Below are positions 1-12,900 of a DNA stretch of 64,000 nucleotides, in pieces (the stretch's first letter is position 1; the number at the start of each line of letters is the position of its first letter). The notes under the pieces are model-generated. The model saw only the letters and a program-made list of their open reading frames with translations. It had not been told where the DNA came from and ran no database searches. This DNA comes from Kudoa neothunni (lineage: Eukaryota > Cnidaria): assembly GCA_964304625.1 (NCBI GenBank), contig OZ199840.1:8308001-8372000 (forward strand), given 5' to 3'. Both the position numbers and the translations under genes were made by a program.

Positions 1-2500
1 AGAAATTTATCAATTAGTTTACGAGATCGTCGTGAAACTCCTCCAAACAATCAATGTGTGATATTCGTTTATTATTATTTTAATAATCCGATAAATATTC
101 TAATGATTCACATAATATTTATTTTTTTAGTTTATTGGCTCCAACACAAACATTGAAAATTCAAAGAATAGAGATGGATTCTCTAATTATATTGTGAATA
201 TCTTTGACGTCTCAATGTGTGTGAATATTTGCTGTCTTTACTTTCATTCGACATCTATCGCTAATTTACTCAATCATTATATGAGGAAATTTGAGGATTA
301 TTTGTATGACTTGATATTCTTTCCCTCCCAAATTATTATTTACTAGAAAGCCTCAACTGGAGCAATATGTTGCCGCTTTCACTGACCTACTGTTGCTAGA
401 TGAAGGCAGTAGTTATCTGAACGAAATGATTCACACTCTTATTTGTGTTTGTCATGTGTTGCCCGACTCGCAGAAGAAGTTCGTTACGAATGTTATAATA
501 ATAAAGTTATAATTCGGTATGGTGATTAAATTAAGTGAGATATAGATTGGTTAATATGGCGATGTACAATGAATCCTTATTCGATAAGTCTGGTGATGAG
601 GAAGCAGAAATAAAATTAACTAGAGCGCGGCTAGTTCATCTGATTTTCGTTTACATCTCTCAAATCGAACTGTATGTAATTTTAATGGTGGATATGTTGA
701 TAAGCGACTTCACGTTAGGACAGAAACCAATTCTGATAATGTGAGAAGCATTTTTGAATGTATTCAGCATTTTCCAGAGTAAATAGAATAATAGAATTTA
801 CTGGGAGGAGAACTAATTGTAAGCTCCGTTGCTGGTTCTCTAATAGCTCATAACTATTGTATTAATTCATGGTCTACTGTAAATTCTATTGATAACTACA
901 AAGTTGGTTTGTAGATGGAATTAAGATAAAACTTTTAATATGCTTAAAATTGACTGTGATTAATTATCAAGGACTCTTTAATTGTACATAAATAGTCGCA
1001 TTCGCTGTGAAATAATTAGAAGGATTGTTAAAATATGAAAATCTTAAATTAACTTTAAATAATGAAAAAAATGCATGGTAATGGTTTTGAATTAAAGAAA
1101 TTACCAGAATTACACTTTCGAAAGAATACTTATGCATCTAAAGGTTACTTAGAATGATTTTTACGTAATTATTTACTCTTTAATCAACTAAAATAAATGA
1201 ATATAATTATTGATGATCTTTTTGGCATTTTAGTCTCTCCTCCCAGTAAAGTATACGTAGTTGCGTACATTAGGACTATAAAAATATGTACATAGTTTTA
1301 TTCTTCCGCTGAAAAACATATACAAGATTGAGCATAAAATTAACTTCAAACAAAACCTTGATCCAGACGATTACAACTTTATCAGAGCATGCTTAGTAAA
1401 TTGTTCTGAGAATGAAGAATTTATCTTGCTCGAAGCCGATGCTTCATTCTCTGCTAAAAATACGTCGACAGTAGTTGATAGTACTTCTATTAAAGATCAT
1501 TCTGATAGTATTTGACATTGGATTTTGACTCGCTGATTGTGATTTTATTGTAGAAAAACAATTAGATCAATTATTCGAATTGTTTCCTCATCTATCAATA
1601 AATATTCTCACTAAATGTCATTCCGAATGCAACCATGACATTCCAAAAACTATAGATTTTATCTTTACTCATGGTGATCATGAGCAAACTCTTGAAGCTG
1701 TTTTAAGTGATTATAATTGATTGAAGAATCGGAATCTAAGTTGAGTTTTTGTTTTTAGGTCACGATAAAAACAGCTCTCTAGAAGATAGCAACTGTTTCC
1801 TACCGCCCTCCAATTTCTCTCTACCAGACGCAAACAAAAACACTGAATTTAACGCTGAATCGATTAAAAAACTTACTTTAAGTTTGGTAAGAACACAAAA
1901 TGAAGAAAAAGAGAGGGACGAAAACAAAAGTAACCCAATCATAATTTATTTGGTTTTATGAAGAGATTATTTTTTTCTAGTTAAACATCTTGCCGAGCGT
2001 TACTTGCTTACTCCTGCGATGGCTGCTTCTCTACTCAATCTTCAACTCGATCAATATGAGGATGAGTATGATGAAAATTTCGAAGCTGATGACAATTTCC
2101 AATACATCAAGAATTGGATGAGTAAGGTGGATAAAACTAGAAAGTCAGACAAGCCCACCGAACCTCATTTTATTACTCCAAAGAATCGAACGGTTTTCGA
2201 TAAAGACTTACGTATAATTTCTGTTTATTTTTATTTTCTTTATCTTGATGAATGTGTAGAGAATTCCGGAATTAATCATAAAAAAGAAAACCAGCATATT
2301 TCAGGTAATGGGAAGGAATCTCCAACCGTCCAATTATCAAACAATCCTAGAGCTAAAGTAGTTTTATATTTTAATAGTCAAAATTTGATAATTTATAGGG
2401 ATTCAACCCCTCTACAAAAAAGCCCTCGCCCATTAAATCCTATAAATCCTCGCAGAATCCTAGGAATAAAACTCGAAAACCCAGAGGAAATAATACTTAA
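1..2500 (+). CDS. ASCC2: ASCC2-like protein with CUE domain, 5'-truncated by window edge
   Basis: Likely activating signal cointegrator 1 complex subunit 2, which binds ubiquitin through a CUE domain in the ASCC helicase complex (alkylation repair, collided-ribosome rescue). Visible exons include 2-55 (reads EIYQLVYEIV), about 351-520, about 1360-1507, 1554-1671, about 1759-1885, 1980-2211, 2260-2357 and 2399-2500. The exon at 1554-1671 encodes a CUE-like helix bundle (QLDQLFELFPHLSINI). The following exons carry the motif YEDEYDENFEADD, matching the YEDEYDDTYDG block of vertebrate ASCC2. The last exon is reached through a 41-nt intron (2358-2398) and gives the short basic tail typical of the family, ending at TAA 2498-2500; open reading to 2579 would ignore that intron. 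The join near 1885-1980 needs a weak donor to keep phase. Start lies left of the window. The family call rests on the CUE domain plus the acidic motif, not on full-length similarity. Confidence 0.58.
801..1246. mobile_element. Short TA-flanked inverted-repeat element (Stowaway/mariner-type MITE)
   Basis: Both ends carry the inverted repeat CTGGGAGGAGA, followed by ACTAA on the left and GACTAA on the right, and each end abuts TA (799-800 and 1247-1248). The 446-bp element has no coding capacity and lies in an intron of the ASCC2-like gene. TA target duplication plus terminal repeats fit a Tc1/mariner-derived MITE; the autonomous parent is not seen here. Confidence 0.6.
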
Positions 2501-2740
2501 TATAGAATTTCATTGTAACTGTGGATTTGTAATGTTTCGTTTATTATGCGGTGGCTGTTTGTATAATGATTTAACTTAAATTATCTTTTATGTATTAATA
2601 ATAAGAATAAAATATACATCAACTAAATTACTTTTTATAATAAAATAATAACATTTATTATTGCTATTAGTATTTAAACGAATAGCGTTAAATATGAGCG
2701 TTGGTCTGGTCGGTGGCGAGTGATCGATATTCTAAAAATT

Positions 2741-3806
2741 TTAACCCTCTATTGGTATATCTTTTTATACAGTAAGCCAATACTTAGTAAATTCCAGTTA
2801 TTCTTCTAATGAAATTTTGTCTTTGGTTTAATTTTTATTTTATCTTGTAATGGTCTTTGGGGTAAAATGTACCCCATGCTTTTTTGGATTCAAAATATTT
2901 CAAAAAATGTATAATACTCCGAACTTAATTATAATAAAATTCCTATGAGCAGTTTTTGTATAAAGTAAGGAAATGTTAGATCAATTAATTAAATCGCATG
3001 CGCGAATCATATGAAGATGTGCGATTCTAGCGATTTAATCGATGAATCTTGTTTATCAGAGAATGAATATCACGTTGTTGAGGAAAATTTCTTCTTTTCA
3101 ATGTTTCTTGTTGAAAAAATTGATCATAGAGATATTACATGAGAAAATAAAGTGGCACTACCTTTCCCCTAATCATCATTAAGTAGTGCTCGTTGGGTCA
3201 GCATTTTTGTTTGCTACACAAAGTATATGTTGGTACCTTATGTTCCCAGTAAAACAAAATGCGTGATTTTCTTAAAGAAATCGCTGAAAAATTATACAAA
3301 ACAATCTAAACAGGTTCTAGCATTGTTTATGTAACCCAACAGGAACCTCTTCTGAATACAAAGCGAGAAACGTGTGGATACAGTGAGAGGAAAATGATAA
3401 AAATCTAAATGGTGTGAAAATTGTTATAAGTTTTATTGTCCAATTCATGCATTTAAAAACTGTTTTAACTTCGTATAATTTTCAAGAATTTTTTTAAAGG
3501 TTTTGTTTTAATATTTCAACTGGAGCAACACATTTAATTCCGCTGAATCAACGCAATTACTTTGTTAATGAACATCGATGTGTACCGACATAAGACGGAT
3601 CGTAAACGAAGCCGATTATCGCGTGGATTACATCAAAATTTAATATATATTTGCCAGTGTTTCATTCATAAGAATTAAAACTTATTCTACAATATTGATT
3701 ATTAGATTTTTTAAAGCGTTATACTTCAAAAAAAATGTGGGGTAAAATTTTCTTCAAAGTCCATTACATGTTCATCTCATCGTTTTCGGGTTCATTAGGG
3801 GGTTAA
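2741..3806 (+). mobile_element. piggyBac-like element, internally reduced and decayed
   Basis: Both ends show the piggyBac hallmark TTAA. The left end reads TTAACCCTCTATTGG, and the right end in reverse complement reads TTAACCCCCTAATG. Interrupted coding traces run on the plus strand. Near 3400-3470 a cysteine-rich stretch (KWCENCYKFYCPIHAF) resembles the C-terminal cysteine-rich domain of piggyBac transposases. At 1.07 kb it is much shorter than an autonomous element and the frame has many stops, so it is a dead, internally deleted copy. GGGGTA motifs occur near both ends (about 2860 and 3738). Confidence 0.55.
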
Positions 3807-3878
3807 TCAAGGTCCTGTCGAATAATCAATATCAAAATACTCTGAAACAAGTCAGTCCAGGTCTTATTTAAAATTCCC

Positions 3879-6004
3879 GCTAAAAATAGGGATTTTTCGA
3901 GCAGTGCAAATAAAAAAAACAAAATTTTTAATTAATGTAATATTTATAGCAGCGATTATATGCTCTCATTATTCTGGGATTACTTCTCTTCTGAGGCATT
4001 TCACAAAGTACCTAAGCATCTTCCCGTAATACCCAGAACAATCACCGGAGGTAATACAATAGGCAATCGAATTTTCGTACTTTTTAACTTATTGTTTCTC
4101 GTTTACTTTGAAAGTTTCTGTAAAATTAAAGATTAGAATATCATATTAAAATTTAATTAAAAAAAGTTTACAAACAAAAAAAATGAAAATACGAAAAATC
4201 CATCGTTGCGGATTTTACGTACTTTTATTTGAAATTTTCGAGGGAACTTGAGGGTTTTTCGTAGTTTTCAGATGACACAAAAAAAACATAACAATTAAGG
4301 AGGAATTTGAAATAATTGAATTTTTGGAACACTTGCCTAATAAAGGAGCGGAGGACGCTACTGTTCGATATTTTAATCTTCTCACAATTTCAACATTGGA
4401 TGGCATTCTTAATAAGAGAGAAGTAGTGAAATCCCACGAAGGTAGGGTAGGCTAGTGTCACCGAAAAAAATTGAAATATAGTGCCAACAAAGAGCTTGAT
4501 TCGGAGAAGTTTGAGTGGATTAATTTGCTGCGCTCAAATGGTTCGTGTGTGTGGATTCATCAATAACCGACGGTTTAAGTTTAAGGGGTTTTAATCAATA
4601 TTCAATCTAAAATTGCAAAATTATCATGATGACGAGACATTTAAAGTGGATTCCGATGTTACTAGATATAATAAAGGGCCGCTCACCCGATTGTGTTTTT
4701 AAAATCGACGAAACTGCGCTATACTATCAGCAGCACGAGCTAAAACTTTTGTTTGCATAGTTTTAGGAAGGAGCTATGCCACAACTAAGGAGAATGTCTA
4801 TAACCGAATAAAAAAGAGAAAAAAAGGAATGACAATCCTCTTTGGTGCTTTCATATCTGCCAAATCGAGGTGCTCCAAAAATGTAAAAAATCTTCTACTA
4901 ACGTACGAGTACCGCAAAAAAGCATGAATGACTGATTATATGTTTATAAAATATATAACTGGTTTAAATAAGTTTTTTGAATAAATTACAATAAAATTGT
5001 TTTATATTCGACAATGCAATTTCTAATTTTCACATCGATTTGAGCCATAATAAAAATGGTTTTTCTTCCTCAAAATACGATAAGCGTTTTTCAGCCTTTA
5101 GCCTTTAGATCAGAGCATTATCCACTCGTTCAACGTGGCATATAAAGAGAAATTATAAAAAAGTTATTGCATTCACAGAAGTTGACTCTCTCCAAAATTC
5201 CTCAGATTATCCGGAATCTATTTTTTTAACTAAAGAAACGTGAGAGTCTGTTAGCAATAAGACTATATTAAATTGTGTTAAAGCTAGATTTTCTTCTGCT
5301 GACGATAAAGATATAAATAATGAAATTACGCTCCACGAACTAGCAGAAATTGATGCGGAAATTGATGAGATGATTCTAGAGGAGCACGATAATTTTCTAT
5401 GGATAATGAAGATTCAGTTAACTCACAGCATAACATAGAAAAGGTAAACGAACCACTATGAGGACGATATATCCTAAGGTTTACCAATCAACGATATTTC
5501 TTCGGAGGTAGTCACAGAATAAATTCAAAAACTTCATAGTTTCGTAAAGCGTAATGCAATTGATGAGTACAACTTGGTCATAAAATTGGAAAGTAGTACA
5601 CTGTCAAAAATATTATTCAACAAAATTTAGCCAAACTAAGATAAATGATTATTTCCACCTCGTTTCTTAGATTCAACTTTCCGGTCAATTAGACTTGAAG
5701 AAATAATCATGGCGACTGTGGTTCCTTTAACTGCTACATTCTCAGCAATAAGCGAGTTACTTTATCCCTTTTTGCTATGCTTAATTATCATTCTCCTTGC
5801 ATCTTTGTATATTGTTTGCCTTTTATTTTTTCGAGTAGAAGGTATTATTTGAGAATCGTTTGTGTTATCGTAAAGTTTAATCAACTAGATTTCCCCAAAT
5901 AGTTTGAATTATTTAACCATTCCTCATGTATTTAATAACGTCAAGATCGTCAGGATATATCAGTAACCCACGTGTCGTTAAAGCTCGAAAAACCCTATAT
6001 TGCT
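3879..6004 (+). mobile_element. Tigger/pogo-type DNA transposon remnant
   Basis: Imperfect inverted repeats bound the region: GGGATTTTTCGAGC at 3889-3902, and its reverse-complement counterpart GGGTTTTTCGAGC at about 5982-5994, with similar sequence outside both. Between them is a broken pogo-superfamily transposase. I did not see a clear TA duplication, so the outer boundaries are approximate. Confidence 0.55.
4277..5440 (+). pseudogene. Decayed Tigger/jerky-like transposase
   Basis: Translation in shifting plus-strand frames recovers the order of a CENP-B/Tigger transposase. An N-terminal helix-turn-helix (EEFEIIEFLEHLPNKGAED, about 4293-4350) is followed by a second DNA-binding stretch near 4470-4560. 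The first catalytic aspartate block (KIDETALYY) is at about 4700-4735 and a KKAWMTDYMF block at about 4915-4945. A second catalytic block (DNAISNFH) and the block NTISVFQPLALDQSII lie near 5010-5125. Multiple stops and frame changes show it is dead. Family members cut and paste at TA sites using a DDD catalytic triad; this copy cannot encode that enzyme. Confidence 0.6.
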
Positions 6005-6542
6005 AGGCCTTATTTTCGAGGAAACATGGTGTTATTGCCATTTTATTCATACGTTCCTCAATTAAATTGACAAAGTTTACAGCCAATTAAAACCTGAAGT
6101 AAAAATATAGGCAGCAAAAACCCAAGGAGATTTGCTAAAAATGTATTAATTTGAGCCAACAAATAATGTCTGAAGTTAATTGTCAACCCTGTATTCAGCA
6201 TTCGAAATCTTATATTGTAGTTTTATTGCGAAAAAAATAAATAAAAAGTTATATTATTCAATAATTTTTGTAAAGTTGTATTCAGGTTTATAGTTTTCTT
6301 CATCTTTATCTTGATCGTGAAATACTGTATTATAAGTAGATTGTGAATGTATTCTACGCAACAAAGGGTTATAAAAGTGGATTAATATATTTTTTTGATT
6401 TTTCGAGATTTTTTTAAATTTAAATTAGCCTACTCTCAAGAAAAGCCGGGGTTTTAGCGCTAATACATTATAAAAATCTCATTGTGTTAGAAAACTACCC
6501 CGAACTTATTAGAGGGTTAATATTTTGATATTTAGTTTAGAC

Positions 6543-6780
6543 CAGTGTTTCTAAGTCTGGGGTGGAGTCTGCGCATTTATTTTAACGAGATCGTTAGAAG
6601 GTCTTTATTCTTAAAAAAATTAGTCTTTCATAATTTTCTCACTATAATAACATCCGATTCTAAAAACATAACCTGGAACAAAAATATCATAAATATTTAT
6701 GGTTAAAAGATTTAGGGGTTCGGATTCATTTAACATGGCTAATCAAGTGCCCGAAAACCAACAAGGTTAGGAAACACGTG
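6543..6780. mobile_element. Possible hAT-type MITE
   Basis: The left end reads CAGTGTTTCTAAG and the right end in reverse complement reads CACGTGTTTCCTAA, a loose terminal inverted repeat 238 bp apart. Flanking octamers (gtttagac and gttaaatt) agree at only four of eight positions, so the target duplication is weak. No coding capacity. It could be chance similarity. Confidence 0.33.
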
Positions 6781-6842
6781 GTTAAATTAAGAGTCACAAC
6801 TCCGGTCCAAAGCATAATCCGATCATCGATTAACTTTAAATA

Positions 6843-8083
6843 CAGTATTTCAAGACCTAAATGCAACTCGTCTAGATCAAAATGCAACCAATCTTTAATA
6901 TACATTAGATCTTTTAATATGAAATTAATTGTTTATTGGATTTTTTAAATTATAAAAACATTTTTGTATTAAAACCTGGTTTGAACACGTGCTGAGATAG
7001 ATGTCGGATCAAAACACACCCTCATCAAATTATAATCAAAATAACCCAAATCAACGGAAATATGTGACATTACCTATGGACGTGCGAAATAGGGTTGTTA
7101 ATTTAGCAAAAGTAATTGATTTTCGTTTGATTTCTTGTAAAATACCCTAGAAATATACAAATGAGTACATAGCTGAGTCCATGGGTGTTCACAAATCAAC
7201 GATTGGACGAATTTTAAGACGACATCAGGAAGGTGTTTGCCCGGTCAATAAAAAAGGCGGTGATCGACGATCAAAATTATCCGATGTGCACAAAGGATTC
7301 ATTATAAATTTTGTAAATGATGATTGCACAATAAGTTTGTCGATGATTACCAAAAAACTCAAAGAAATACATAATATTCAAGTTACTAAGCAAACAGTTA
7401 GCAACTGCCTAAATCATTTCCACTATTCTTTAAAAAGAATATCACTTGTTCCAATCGCTAGAAATTCACCTGATGTTATATTAAAAAGAAAAAAGTTAGC
7501 TTAATTTTAATAAAAAATAAATTAAAACTTTATAGTTATGTTATGGAATATCTTCAATGTAGACCTAATCACCCGACTATCATTTACATTGACGAATCTG
7601 GATTTTCTCTATCCATGAGAAGGTCTTTTGGCAGGTCACCTGTAGGAGCTAGAGCAAACCTTAAAGTTAAATTTATCCGTTCAAAAAATGTTACATTAAT
7701 TGCCGCTATATCATCAGAAAAGGTATGGACAACGTGAGGTTCCATAAAACTGACATAATTATGCGAAAGATTGAAATTAATGGTCACAGACTCCTCTTCT
7801 TACCACCCTACATCCCCTTCTTGAACCCAATTGAGGAATTTTTTCATCAGTTAAAATCTATTGTACGCAATAAAAATCCTTCCACCCAAGAAGAACTGTT
7901 TAACGCCATTATGGAAGGGCCAGATGAAATTACATCCCAGCACTGTTTAAACTATTGCAATCATTCGGAATCATATTTTACTTGTTGTTTAAACTCGGAC
8001 ATTATTGAAAATTAGAAATATGTTTCATTTTAAAAAAGTTGCATTTTGATTTAGACAAGTTGCATTTAGGTCTTGAAATACTG
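6843..8083 (+). mobile_element. Tc1-like DD34E transposon with about 46-bp inverted repeats
   Basis: The left end starts CAGTATTTCAAGACCTAA and continues to about 6888 (ending AAATGCAAC). The right end is the reverse complement of nearly the same sequence (8036-8083), with only a few differences. Both ends are flanked by TA (6841-6842 and 8084-8085), the Tc1/mariner target duplication. The interior holds one transposase gene with two short introns. The element is fairly young judging by the repeats, but its transposase has lost an internal segment. Related repeats occur at 17247-18914, and a partial match lies inside a PDCL3 intron near 20608-20640. Confidence 0.85.
7001..8015 (+). pseudogene. 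Tc1/IS630-type transposase, internally deleted
   Basis: Starts at ATG 7001 (MSDQNTPSSN). Exon 1 is 7001-7111, then a 39-nt GT-AG intron; exon 2 is 7151-7494, then a 41-nt intron; exon 3 starts at 7536. The N-terminal half has paired helix-turn-helix DNA-binding motifs (ESMGVHKSTIGRIL, then GGDRRSKLSD). The catalytic core shows the first aspartate in IDESGF and the second in MDNVRFHK. The glutamate lies in NPIEEF, 34 residues after the second aspartate, giving a DD34E signature. Only about 45 residues separate the first and second aspartate blocks, roughly 45 fewer than in relatives, and the frame changes at the junction near 7720. The enzyme is therefore inactive by internal deletion. Using host-like micro-introns implies long residence in this lineage. 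Confidence 0.8.
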
Positions 8084-8085
8084 TA

Positions 8086-9914
8086 TTTGATTCTCGACTA
8101 ACACTATATAAGTCACAATTTGTGAATTTCTTCAAAATAGTGATCTATAATTTTATGTCTTTTCTTACCTCTGTATCAAAAAGTTAACGTGGAACTAAAA
8201 TAGATAAGCTTTGGTACGAAATGATCATAAGAGGTTTTATCGTACAAAGTTCCCTTTCAATGAAGCTACTTTTTACAGTATTCTTATTCTATCCACAATA
8301 ATTATATTATTAGTCGGTATATTTCACATTTACTTTCGCAGGTGAGAAGACTTAATAAAAAAAAGTCTGTTAAGGTTAAGGGAGTGTGACCACCTTCTAC
8401 ACTTCTCACCTAATTTAACACTGCCACTAAATAAGATATAATTTGATTTAAATGATATAGATTAATTACACAGAGTTATTATTAAATGGCTAAATTTTCA
8501 AATAAGAGTGGAATAAAGTGAAATGTGTTACTAATCTACCTGGATATTAGCAATAGTGGCATTAACTAATAATCCATCGTATATTAGCGGCAATATCTAT
8601 CGCGTTCTCTCGGTTGTCTAATAAATATTTTTTGACTCGGCGCCAACTGCGAGTGTAACAAAATGAAATAATCGAATTGGAATAATATGAAATATGTGAA
8701 AAAATAGTTCTCTGTAAATCAAATACAATGTTTAAGAAAGCGGGTCAAAATCAGAAAACGATCATTAATCTTAGGGGCAACTCTGGGAACTCCAACGAGA
8801 AATAAAAGTTGGTATTTACGACCAAACTAAATAATTGTCTATGATATAATCATGAATATTTAAGAATCGGGTGATTACAGTCACATAATGAAGGATTTAC
8901 CGACATTATAAATACTCATTGTGATATAACGAAGACGAAATTTTAAACATACTGAATCCGGGAAATATATTCTGCATTGTGGTCAAAATATAATATTAAG
9001 CATGTTAGCGGAATAACAAAATCACCAATAATCACCTAAAGAATCCACAACGATAGCACAAATCCTCTTGCAAAACTAATAGGATTATTTACCGAGAGTA
9101 ACTTTTGATGATTTCGGCCGATGTGTTAAAAAAAGCTGTTGGCTGACGATTTTGTACTAAAATATATAAAATTGTTGGGAATGATTTATAGTATAAGCTG
9201 GATAGAATTTAGTAGTTATTTATTATGGATAGCTATTTGTTAGTTGTCGAGAGTAATACCAGGTTCGGATAATTTTACTTTATTGACCTAATGAAACGCA
9301 TAATAAACACACTCACATGTACGATTATTGTTGATATCATTGTTTGGATATATAATAAGAGTACCAACCGGATTATCCATCAACTTGATTAATTGTTTAT
9401 GAAGATGGCGGTGACAACACAACACCTTAAATAGTGTTTACATTGGATATGAATTCTAAAAAAAAAACTTGACTAACTCCAAATGTGTAATCGACTTAAT
9501 GTAATCTGTTGCAATAAGAGTATGTGATGATGCTTTTTATGTTTTCTTGTCAGCAAATAACTGTTTATTTTACATCTGTCCTCTTCAAAAATAATTTTCC
9601 CAAAAACATATAATATTAAACTGATTCTGAAAGTGCAAACTGCAATATTTTCTAAATTAACCTAATAGAAAATAATAATCAATAAGAAGGATGAAGATTA
9701 TTTCCCTGAATAGAAGGAAATTGTGGATTTATTCCTAAACCACATCGATCTCATACTACTTTCGCGCGAATATATTAATAAAAGTTTATGCGAATCCAGC
9801 CTAAAACATGTGATGCTATTTGGTAGGTGGATTGACAGAGAAAACCACACAAAATAGTTTAAACATTGTCGTCAATCGTAATAAGATCACAGTGTCGGAC
9901 CAGGTCGCATCCCA
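8086..9914. other. Intergenic, no gene recognised
   Basis: AT-rich sequence with only very short open frames on either strand. No domain, RNA gene or clear transposon end was recognised. The last few hundred bases should hold the promoter of the downstream kinase gene. Confidence 0.5.
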
Positions 9915-12900
9915 ATGGGTGGAAAGATAGAGCAACACTTTGAACAAATTAAGGATTTGAATTCATTACAGGTGAACTGTTGTTTATTAATTAATTTCCT
10001 AGTAGTTAGCGTGATTGTAAATTTGTCCGGCGTTTAATTAATTTATATGGATTAAATGTTTGTTTATGATTTTGGTGGCCCTACTAAAATATATCGCAAT
10101 TAATTTCATTTACTAGAATCCTATTGGGTTGTATGAGTTGTTGCAATGTGTTGGATCTGGAACCTATGGAAAAGTTTACAAAGTAACTAGTTAGTTAGAC
10201 TCAACGACTATATTTGGGGCTCAAATTAATTGATTTGAGTTCGCCCAGCAACATTTTTATTAATAACCTTCCTACCACAGGCCATCCATAAATCGTCCAG
10301 TGTAGAAGTGGCTATAAAAGTGATGAATATTGATCCGGTAAACCATCAACATTCATATTCATTTACGGTCATCTAATATTCTACGTATTTGCAGGAAGAT
10401 GAACCAATCCTCATGGATGAGATAAACACATTGATACGCGTAACTTAACAAAAACTTCTCCATATGCATAGCTTGTGATGATATTCAATATTTCATATAG
10501 GCATCTGAACATGCTAATGTAGCTAAATTTTATGGTGCTTATGCCAAGCGTGAAACTGGGTCAATTATCCTTCAAGAACTATGGGTAAATAATACGGGTT
10601 TTATGATGCATAAGCATGATTTTGTTTTATCATAGATTTGTATGGAGTATTGTGGAAGAGGAGCTTTAAATAGTCTTATAAAAAGTAGTTTAACAACCAC
10701 AACTTTATATTATTTGCGAAATCTGTTATCTAGAACTTTTGCCGGAACATTTCAAGGAGGACTGGATATCCTACGTTATTCAAGGAGTAATAATGGTACG
10801 TTGTTTTTATTACCCTCACACAAAGTGATATATTTTACGGTACGATTTTACAAATTTTAGGGGGTCAAATACCTACACGAACAGCACATCATACATAGGG
10901 ATATCAAAAGTCATAACATTCTTATTACAGACAAAATTCGAGTCAAACTAGGTATTGTTTATTTGATTTAAATACATTACGTGTGTATTGGTGTTAACAT
11001 CTTCAAAAACTCATATTAGTTATCCTATTTAAAGATTTGTTGATTTAAGCACATTCTAACTAAACATCATATTTTAAAAAACCAACTCTACTCAGTTATG
11101 TAATAATTAAATTGTTATAGTGGACTTTGGAGTGAGTGCTCATATGGAAAAAACTCTCAATCGAAGAAACACTTTCATAGGCACCCCTTATTGGTAGGTT
11201 GTGTTTACGTAATTGAGTCGATTCAATCATTTTTAGGATGGCACCAGAAGTTATATTATGCCAGGAGGAAGAGGACGGCAAAACCTACGATATTATGGTA
11301 AAATACGAGAAATAACAAATGCTTGTGATTAACAATTACACGTTTTCATACACAGTGTGACATATGGTCGATCGCAATAACCTGCATAGAAATGGCGGAA
11401 GGAAAACCACGTATTTGTTGCTATTTGATTTTAGTGTAATTTTAGTTAGCCCTTTCTGACTGTCATCCAATGCGAGCGTTATTATTGATAGCCAAAAACA
11501 ACCCTCCCAAATTGAAAGCGCCCGACTTATGGTCCTCAAAATTTCGAAGTTTTCTCGAATGCACTCTAGTGAAAGATCCTAGTAAAAGAATGCCGACGAC
11601 TGAGCTTTTGCAGGTAATTGTGAACTTTTAGCGTAGGAACTTTACCAAATGCTTTAATCCAGCATCCATTTGTTACTCGATGCACCAAAGAGTTGGCCAA
11701 AAAGGTTATTCGTGAAATAAAAGATGTATTTGAAACTACCAATGGTACGTATTTGTTTTGGATTTATTATTGATGAGTGTGTCACGTTTTCTAAATTTGT
11801 ATGTGTATTTAGCTGGAACTCCAGCAATTAGAAAATCTGGGTTGGATGATCCACAAGAGTTCCTCAGTAATCAGAGTGAGACTTTGGTTGAGGAGTAAGT
11901 AGAATACATTTGAGATTCTTTCTAACACGAGTTTCTTTATAAGAATTGACACTCTTGCTGATTGTATGTCGTTACGACTTAAGCTGGCGCAAATTCAGGG
12001 ACTAAATTTGGATTCCGGCTCATCCCAGTCCCTAAATGATGACGGATCTGTGCAGGACGAAGATGATTCTGGAATTAAAACTATTCTACGAGTCAAAAAC
12101 AAAGATATTGACATAGTGCCTCCAAAGGAAGCTCCAAAAAAACTAAGCATCACAGATATTTTCAAACCGAAAAAACGCCATGATCGAACAGAGTCATCCA
12201 CAAAAATAACCACGAGTATAGGTGCACGATTTGAGGAATCTATTCACTCGTTTATACACCCTTACCTTGAAAAAAGTCAAAATCCTAAAGCAGAATCAGT
12301 TGAACAAGATCCTGCGGTACAAGTAAGCATCTTTTTTTTGACAACAATTGAATTAATTGTTTAGAAACTTTTTAAATGTATTGAATGAATGTTCCAACGG
12401 AGATATCCATGATTATCTAAAGTTTCACAAAGCTGAACACGAACTGATACCGGTATATTCAATTTGAATTTTTTTTTTATTTATTGTTTTCACATTTATT
12501 GAAAACATATGTTGAATTTAATGACAATAATGATTATTATAATAATTATATTTATGCTACTATTAGGTTCGGTATAAAACCAAATTAAAGTCTCAAATAA
12601 ATTCAGCCTGCTTTTGGGGTAAACTTACGTTTGGTTTCCAAATCGTATATCACAACTTTCTCTTGATAGGAATGAACATGATTCTGGCTACCGATATCGG
12701 ACTGTATTTTTTGGATCGAAGCAATTCCGGAATAAGTTATTCTTAATATTTACCCACAGAATAAAAATTGATCCTTATTTTTTGCAGTTACCTGTCTGGT
12801 ACAAGGTGTTATGTTCCAAAAAGTTGATATTATAGAAAATCACGGTATGCTAGTATGCACATCAGGTAAATGATACTATTATCAAATTTTTCTTTTCACT

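Noticed and set aside
2501-2579. Extension of the ASCC2-like frame to 2579
   Set aside because: A 41-nt GT-AG intron at 2358-2398 leads to a basic tail ending at 2500 that fits the family; the longer frame reads through the intron.
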